Assembly (NCBI GenBank): GCA_954871525.1
Contig: OX940864.1
Coordinates: forward strand, 1,544,001 to 1,608,000
Direction of reading: 5' to 3'
Origin: Parietaria judaica
Taxonomy: Eukaryota > Streptophyta > Magnoliopsida > Rosales > Urticaceae
Length of the DNA stretch: 64,000 bases
Made by a program: the position numbers and the translations under genes. Below the pieces are notes generated by a model. That model was given only the letters and a program-made list of their open reading frames with translations, was not told the origin of the DNA and ran no database searches. Of the stretch, positions 59,176 to 64,000 are shown piece by piece (position 1 is the stretch's first letter; each line of letters opens with the position of its first letter).

Positions 59176-60371
59176 TGTTGGTCGGAAGAGGAAGCTTTCT
59201 TCGCTAAATCATAGCTGAAGAATATATATGTAACTCGCTTTTCAATTGTCTTCCGAGTTTCGTTGTTACTTAATACTCAATTCATACTTAATTAATACCT
59301 TAATTGTTTATTATTGATTTTAAACGAGGTTTAGCGTCAGATCGGCTCGGCTTGATTTCTAAATATTGCATAAGAGTCCACCTATTTTGATTTTATGCCA
59401 CTTTGTGGGAGTTCGATAATTTAATGATATACCTGGTCAATGGAGTGGTACTATCGGCCAAGGTTACAATGCACTCTCGCATTATTAGATATATTCAGTG
59501 TAAGAACATGTGACAATATTGGCCAAGTTAACATATGTAAAAGTGGCACACATTTGAGTCCCTTAGGGATTGAACCCGTGATCTCTTGAATGGAGGTGTA
59601 GTGGAGTTGCCACTAGGCCAAACTTGCTTGGTTTCGCTTCATCAACTTGATTATACATGACAAACAAAGAATCAGATAATTGGCTTAAATACTCTTGAAC
59701 TTTGCATGTTAGTGCATTTTTGTTAACAATCCCTCACATTTTTTGTAAAATATAGTACATTGCCCCTTCACAATTGCAAATTAATAAAAGAATTGATTTG
59801 TGACACACACTTACTCGAAATAACAACAATGCGACTATTACAAAACGGACCTATAAGTCAATTTTCAGCGAACTGCTAACTACTAATACAAACTTCAAGG
59901 AATCCGTATTTAGACCCAATAACAATAGATTGGAAACAATTCCCGACAAAAATTAGTAAAAAAATTAACAAAAAAAAGTGATAAAGTCTACCGATCCACT
60001 AAAAAGGTCAACTTCGATACTTTCCCACAGTAATTTTTTTTTTAAAAATTGACTCTATGTCGTCCTATTTCCAAATAGCTCAACCCTAAAATATCATGAT
60101 TATAACTTAGATACTTTTACCACAACATGGGCCATGCGAATTTGGGCCTGATTCGGATAGCCATTTCGGCCCATGAGAGAGCTTTTCTATCTTCACAGCT
60201 CGGTGAGGAAAACCCGCGACAGCCATTGAAGATGACGAGAACAGAACAGAAGCCCTAAGATAATCCCATCTCTCTCCCATGGCTCCGATCGGAATCATCA
60301 TCGGAGAAGCGTCCAATTTCGGAATCTCCCCAGCTTTCTGATCACTGGTTTCGCCTGATTTCACAGCGCCG
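59176..60371. other. Spacer between divergent FIP1-like and PPR genes
   Basis: Promoter region for both genes. It contains the SINE-like element at about 59385-59635 and AT-rich sequence. A small minus-strand frame at 60107-60580 overlaps the PPR 5' end and is not supported. Confidence 0.55.
59385..59635 (-). mobile_element. tRNA-derived SINE-like element
   Basis: On the minus strand, box A-like TGGCCTAGTGG (59620-59610) and box B-like GGTTCAATCCC (59576-59566) are 33 bp apart, as in tRNA-derived SINE heads. The body downstream shares GTAACC and ATATTCAGTGTAAG words with 10035-10165 in segment A2, so it is repeated. The 3' end and target-site duplication were not fixed, so the left boundary is approximate. 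Confidence 0.55.
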
Positions 60372-60509
60372 ATGATCTCGCCGGCGAAGATGAAGGAGTC
60401 GAAGCCCGGGCACAAGTCCAAACCCCCGAGGATCGCAGAGTCCAGGATCGTGATCGAGAACGTGTACGAGAGCCGAGCCGAGCCGCCGAACGACGGCGCG
60501 GCGGCGCAG

Positions 60510-62153
60510 ATGAGCCTCCTCTTCTTCTCGACGCGCCCCTTCTGGGCTCGCGCCTCGAAGATCGCCGTCGCGCACTTCAACAGCCTGGCGCAGGGGAGCT
60601 CGCGCGCTCGCTACTTCCACGACAAAGAGGTAATCTCGAACTCCGAGGCTTGGCTCGTCAAGGTCGTTTGCACTCTCTTCGTCCGTACGAACTCCGTCGA
60701 CACCTGCTTCGGCTACGTCAGCAACAGCTTGAGCCCTTCGATCGCGTTCGAGGTTGTGAGGAGGTTGAACAATCCGAAGCTGGGGTTGAAGTTCTTCGAG
60801 CTCAGTCGGGTTAGGTTGAGTCTCAACCATGGCTTTAGGACTTACGATTTGCTCATGAGGTCTCTTTGCCAAATGGGGCTTCACGATTCGGCTCGGTTTG
60901 TGTTCGATTGCATGAGGAAAGACGGGCATTCGCCAGACAACTCGGTTATCGAGTTTTTGGTCTCCTCGTATGCGCAAGCGGATAGGTTTGACTCCGGCGA
61001 GATTTTGCTCGACGAATTGAGGCACGACGAGGTTAAGTTGAGCTCGTTCGTTTACAATAGTTTGTTGAGTGTGTTGCTCAAGAAGAATTTAGTTTCCGAG
61101 GCAGTTTGCTTATTCAGAAAGCACCGGGTTTCGCATTTTCGACCCAATTTGTGGACTTACAACATTCTCATCCGGGGTCTGTGTGGAGTCGGCGATGTTA
61201 AGACGGCTTTTGAGCTCTTCAGCGATATGGAGAAGTACTGCTGTAATGCGGATATCGTCACGTATAATACGCTGATAAACGGGTTGTGTAAGAGTAACGA
61301 AATCAACGTCGGTCGAAACTTACTGAGGAAACTCCAGTTGAGCAGAAATCCTCAGCCCGATGTCAAAACTTATACTTCTATTATTTCTGCTTATTCCAAG
61401 TTGGGTCAGATGAAAGACGCTTCTGCCCTTTACGATGAGATGATTGGTGTAAAAGTTAAGCCGAACGAGATCACTTTCAACGCTCTAATACACGGGTTTG
61501 CCAAAACCGGTGACATGGCATCAGCAATGGCAATTTACGAGAAGATGATGTTTCATGGCTTTTGGCCTGACGTTGTCACATTCACTTCTTTAATCAATGG
61601 CTATTATCAATCGGGGCAATTACATCTAGCTATAGATCTTTGGTCTGAAATGAAAGCAAGAAACGTAACTCCGAACGCTTACACTTTCTCGGTTCTTATC
61701 CATGCTCTTTGCAGAGAAAACCGATTACTTGAAGCTCGTGATATTCAGAAGCAATTGAATCACAGTAACGTCGTATCCCAACCATTCATTTACAATCCCT
61801 TGATTGACGGGTTTTGCAAAGCCGGGAATGTCGATGAGGCCAACCTGATTGTTTCCGAGATGGAAGAGAAGCGATGCAAACCCGACAAACACACATTTAC
61901 GATTCTCATAATCGGGAACTGCATGAAAGGGAGAATGACGGAGGCTATTTCCGTCTTTAACAAGATGCTCTCGATTAATTGCAAACCCGATAAGATTACC
62001 ACCGATGTATTGATTTCTTGTTTACGAAAGGGGGGTTTGCCTGATGAAGCGAGGCACATCGAAAAGCTAGTGAACGAGGATTTAAATTTGGGTAATTCTT
62101 GCTCACGAAGCGTGCATTTGGGAGCGAATGCTAGTTTACCGGTGGCAGTGTAA
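60510..62153 (+). CDS. P-class pentatricopeptide repeat protein (At2g06000-like), probably mitochondrial
   Basis: Intronless frame, 547 codons from the Met at 60510. The frame is open from an earlier Met at 60372, but the later start gives a typical organelle presequence (MSLLFFSTRPFWARASKIAV, Arg-rich, no acids). About ten 35-residue P-type repeats follow, for example TYNILIRGLCGVGDVKTAFE, VTYNTLINGLCKSNEINVGR, ITFNALIHGFAKTGDMASAM, VTFTSLINGYYQSGQLHLAI and YNPLIDGFCKAGNVDEA. Regular spacing and lack of E or DYW extensions mark the P class. Such proteins bind organelle RNA to stabilise, process or help translate it. Closest remembered family: Arabidopsis At2g06000. The RNA target is unknown. 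No disabling change. Confidence 0.9.
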   Translation: MSLLFFSTRPFWARASKIAVAHFNSLAQGSSRARYFHDKEVISNSEAWLVKVVCTLFVRTNSVDTCFGYVSNSLSPSIAFEVVRRLNNPKLGLKFFELSRVRLSLNHGFRTYDLLMRSLCQMGLHDSARFVFDCMRKDGHSPDNSVIEFLVSSYAQADRFDSGEILLDELRHDEVKLSSFVYNSLLSVLLKKNLVSEAVCLFRKHRVSHFRPNLWTYNILIRGLCGVGDVKTAFELFSDMEKYCCNADIVTYNTLINGLCKSNEINVGRNLLRKLQLSRNPQPDVKTYTSIISAYSKLGQMKDASALYDEMIGVKVKPNEITFNALIHGFAKTGDMASAMAIYEKMMFHGFWPDVVTFTSLINGYYQSGQLHLAIDLWSEMKARNVTPNAYTFSVLIHALCRENRLLEARDIQKQLNHSNVVSQPFIYNPLIDGFCKAGNVDEANLIVSEMEEKRCKPDKHTFTILIIGNCMKGRMTEAISVFNKMLSINCKPDKITTDVLISCLRKGGLPDEARHIEKLVNEDLNLGNSCSRSVHLGANASLPVAV

Positions 62154-63589
62154 ATTATGGATAACAATAAGGAAAAAAAACATCCATTTCGGAGATCGCA
62201 GATAGGAAAGATCCATTTAGGAATGGGACGATTATCACGCTCTTTGATTTACGTTGACGTGCAAATAACCCACCAAGTAAGTTGCTTCCTTATGGCTATT
62301 TTTTGCTTCTTGATTATATTGTCTTAGAAATTGTAATGTTAGTTCATTTATGATTAAAAATCTTAAAAAATGGTGGAAAAAAAAAACTGTAATGTAGAAG
62401 AGAAGAACTATTCTCGAAGAGTCGAAGTCTTAAGTTTTTTGGGTATTTTTTTTTAAATAACTAAAATCATTTTTGAAAAATGAGTAAATAAACGAAATGT
62501 CAAAATTAAAGCGGTGTTCAGTGTGCACTGGAAACCGAAACGGAAACCGGATGAAAACCGCTTTATAGATAAATATTCTGGTTAGACAAGTCCAGATACT
62601 ATTAAGATGTTGACTTTGTTCATCATTGCTTCATCTGCTAATACAAATCTCGGATATTAATTCCCTTTATCTGTTCGAATTGCAGGTCGAATTCGGAATC
62701 GTATCCAGATTCGAGTGCCGGGATTCTCACCTGTATATAGATGAATATGGTGGACTCCATTTTTGAAGCTGGTAGTGAAACGGAAATTAATGAAGCATTT
62801 TTGCAACCCCAAAGGATATTTGATTGTGTGTTGTCGAGTGCAGGTGGGTAATGACCATCATACCCTTGACACGATTTTGACACAAATAACCCCGTCGACC
62901 CTAGGATAAAGCTGAGATAGCTCCGCCTCCGATATCGATTCATGTATGCTCTTGCATCGTAAAATTCTTTGTGTAACATTGTGAATTATCTGATATTGGA
63001 TCATCATATTAAACAATAATGTGACCAATTTACTCCAAGAACTGGTATGTATGAATAAAAGTAGAGGTTAAAGTTTCCACCAAACATGACTATTAATCAA
63101 GAAAATGTTAAGAATTATAAACTAGAGGCCAAATAATAAACATCGACTTATAATCATATGCGGTAATTGCAATTGCGGTACCGTTTTTTATATTTTATGA
63201 ATCGATACCTATCAAATGATGTGTAGATATTTGATTTTACTCCGAACGTGCGATTTTTTATTTTTCACCCACCCCTAGCTAAAAATCTCATCAATTTCGT
63301 CCTAAACTTTTTTTTTTTATATAGAAATTTTATAAATATGTATAATTAATTTAAGTTTTTTTTTCTTCTAAATATTATCACTTTGACTCCTGAGAAATTT
63401 TTAATTTTATACGGAAACTTAAATAAAAAAAATGTCACATATCACCACTTTTCCCTATTTTTAAGAGACTTTTGCCGCAAATATCTGCATCTGCATCTTC
63501 AATTTTGTATTTTGTTTTGTACCGTACGTGATCTCACTCACCCCATGCCCATGTAGAGCAGAGCTGGTTTTGAAGAAGAGCAAACTCTG
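62154..63589. other. Intergenic DNA between the two PPR genes
   Basis: AT-rich, containing the 3' UTR of the first PPR gene and the promoter of the second. A minus-strand 113-codon frame at 62638-62979 has no recognisable domain. Confidence 0.55.
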
Positions 63590-64000
63590 ATGATCGCTTC
63601 TTCTTCTTCTTCTTTGCATGGCTTCTTCAGATCATCCCACCAATGTCAGCAATGTCTGATCACTCTCTCTCGCTCCTTCTCGTTCCAGAAGCTCACCAAC
63701 TGGAAAACATCGCACACCCTCGTCCAGTCGAACCCTCTTCTCTCCCTTCTCCAGAGCTGCAAATGCCTCTCCCAGATGAAGACTATCCAAGCCCGAATGA
63801 CCGTCTCCGGCCTCGTCTCCGACCCCTTCGCCGCGAGCCGGCTCGTCGCCTTCTGCGCGCTCTCCGAGTCGCGGGACCTCGCGCACTGCGTCCGGATCCT
63901 GCTCGCCTCGGCGAGGACCAACGCCTTCTCCTGGAACGTCGCCATTAGAGGGCTCTCGGAGAGCGAGTCGCCGAGCGAGGCGCTTCAACTGTACAAGAGG
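63590..64000 (+). CDS. PLS-class PPR protein, N-terminal part (continues beyond window)
   Basis: ATG at 63590 opens 137 codons with no stop up to the window end. A Ser-rich, Arg-containing N-terminus (a (TCT)n run) looks like an organelle targeting peptide. It is followed by NPLLSLLQSCKCLSQMKTIQ, ARMTVSGLVSDPFAASRLVA, FCALSESRDLAHCVRILL, and NAFSWNVAIRGLSESESPSE. The SLLQSCKSL-x-Q-KQIQAQ-like opening and FSWN-IRG phrase are typical of PLS-class (E/DYW) PPR proteins, which act in C-to-U editing of organelle RNA. The order resembles the Arabidopsis SLO1-type protein At2g22410. The C-terminus is outside the window, so E/DYW domains cannot be confirmed. Confidence 0.85.
   Translation, partial: MIASSSSSLHGFFRSSHQCQQCLITLSRSFSFQKLTNWKTSHTLVQSNPLLSLLQSCKCLSQMKTIQARMTVSGLVSDPFAASRLVAFCALSESRDLAHCVRILLASARTNAFSWNVAIRGLSESESPSEALQLYKR

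Noticed and set aside
60107..61025. Minus-strand frames opposite the PPR gene
   Set aside because: Shadows of the GC-rich PPR 5' coding region.

Overview
The window reads as nuclear DNA of a eudicot plant. It has AT-rich intergenic DNA, short GT-AG introns, plant-specific families (G-type lectin receptor kinases, P- and PLS-class PPR proteins, an OXS3-like protein) and typical plant LTR retrotransposons. The species cannot be named from sequence alone. All gene models were assembled by hand from splice sites and reading frames.

Layout. 1-1.6 kb: gene-poor, AT-rich. 1.7-3.1 kb (-): two-exon OXS3-like gene. 3.2-6.1 kb: a segment called A1 here. 6.1-9.1 kb (+): TTLL12 copy cut off after exon 9, joined at about 9125 to a fragment of a ribosomal protein L15 gene. 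9.8-13.2 kb: segment A2, related to A1. 13.2-22.9 kb plus 46.2-46.9 kb (-): tandem cluster of four G-type lectin S-receptor kinase (LecRK) copies. D is a fragment split by a solo LTR, A is intact, B has only the ectodomain, and C is broken. Copy C is split by a 23.3-kb nest of three LTR retrotransposons (22877-46212). 47.0-47.5 kb: 5'-truncated LINE. 48.2-50.3 kb: segment A3. 50.3-55.8 kb (+): complete 15-exon TTLL12 gene. 56.4-59.2 kb (-): 14-exon FIP1/TMEM192-like membrane protein. 60.5-62.2 kb (+): P-class PPR gene. From 63.6 kb (+): PLS-class PPR gene running off the window.

The retrotransposon nest resolves completely. A Ty1/copia element entered a LecRK exon (target-site duplication GAGCT). 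A Ty3 element of the Tat type then entered its 5' LTR (duplication CTAAC), and a second copia element entered its gag in the opposite direction (duplication GAAAT). The Tat element is the most interesting object. It has one 5.95-kb gag-pol frame with four in-frame stops, and one of these sits in a tobamovirus-type readthrough context between protease and reverse transcriptase. It also carries a two-module tandem repeat 3' of pol and a spliced antisense gene of about 1018 codons with its own TATA-like box.

The local history is one of duplication and repair. Segments A1, A2 and A3 are three copies of one upstream region. A2 and A3 share a hAT insertion at the same site that A1 lacks. The two TTLL12 copies differ clearly in exons 1-2 but hardly at all in exons 3-9, which suggests gene conversion.
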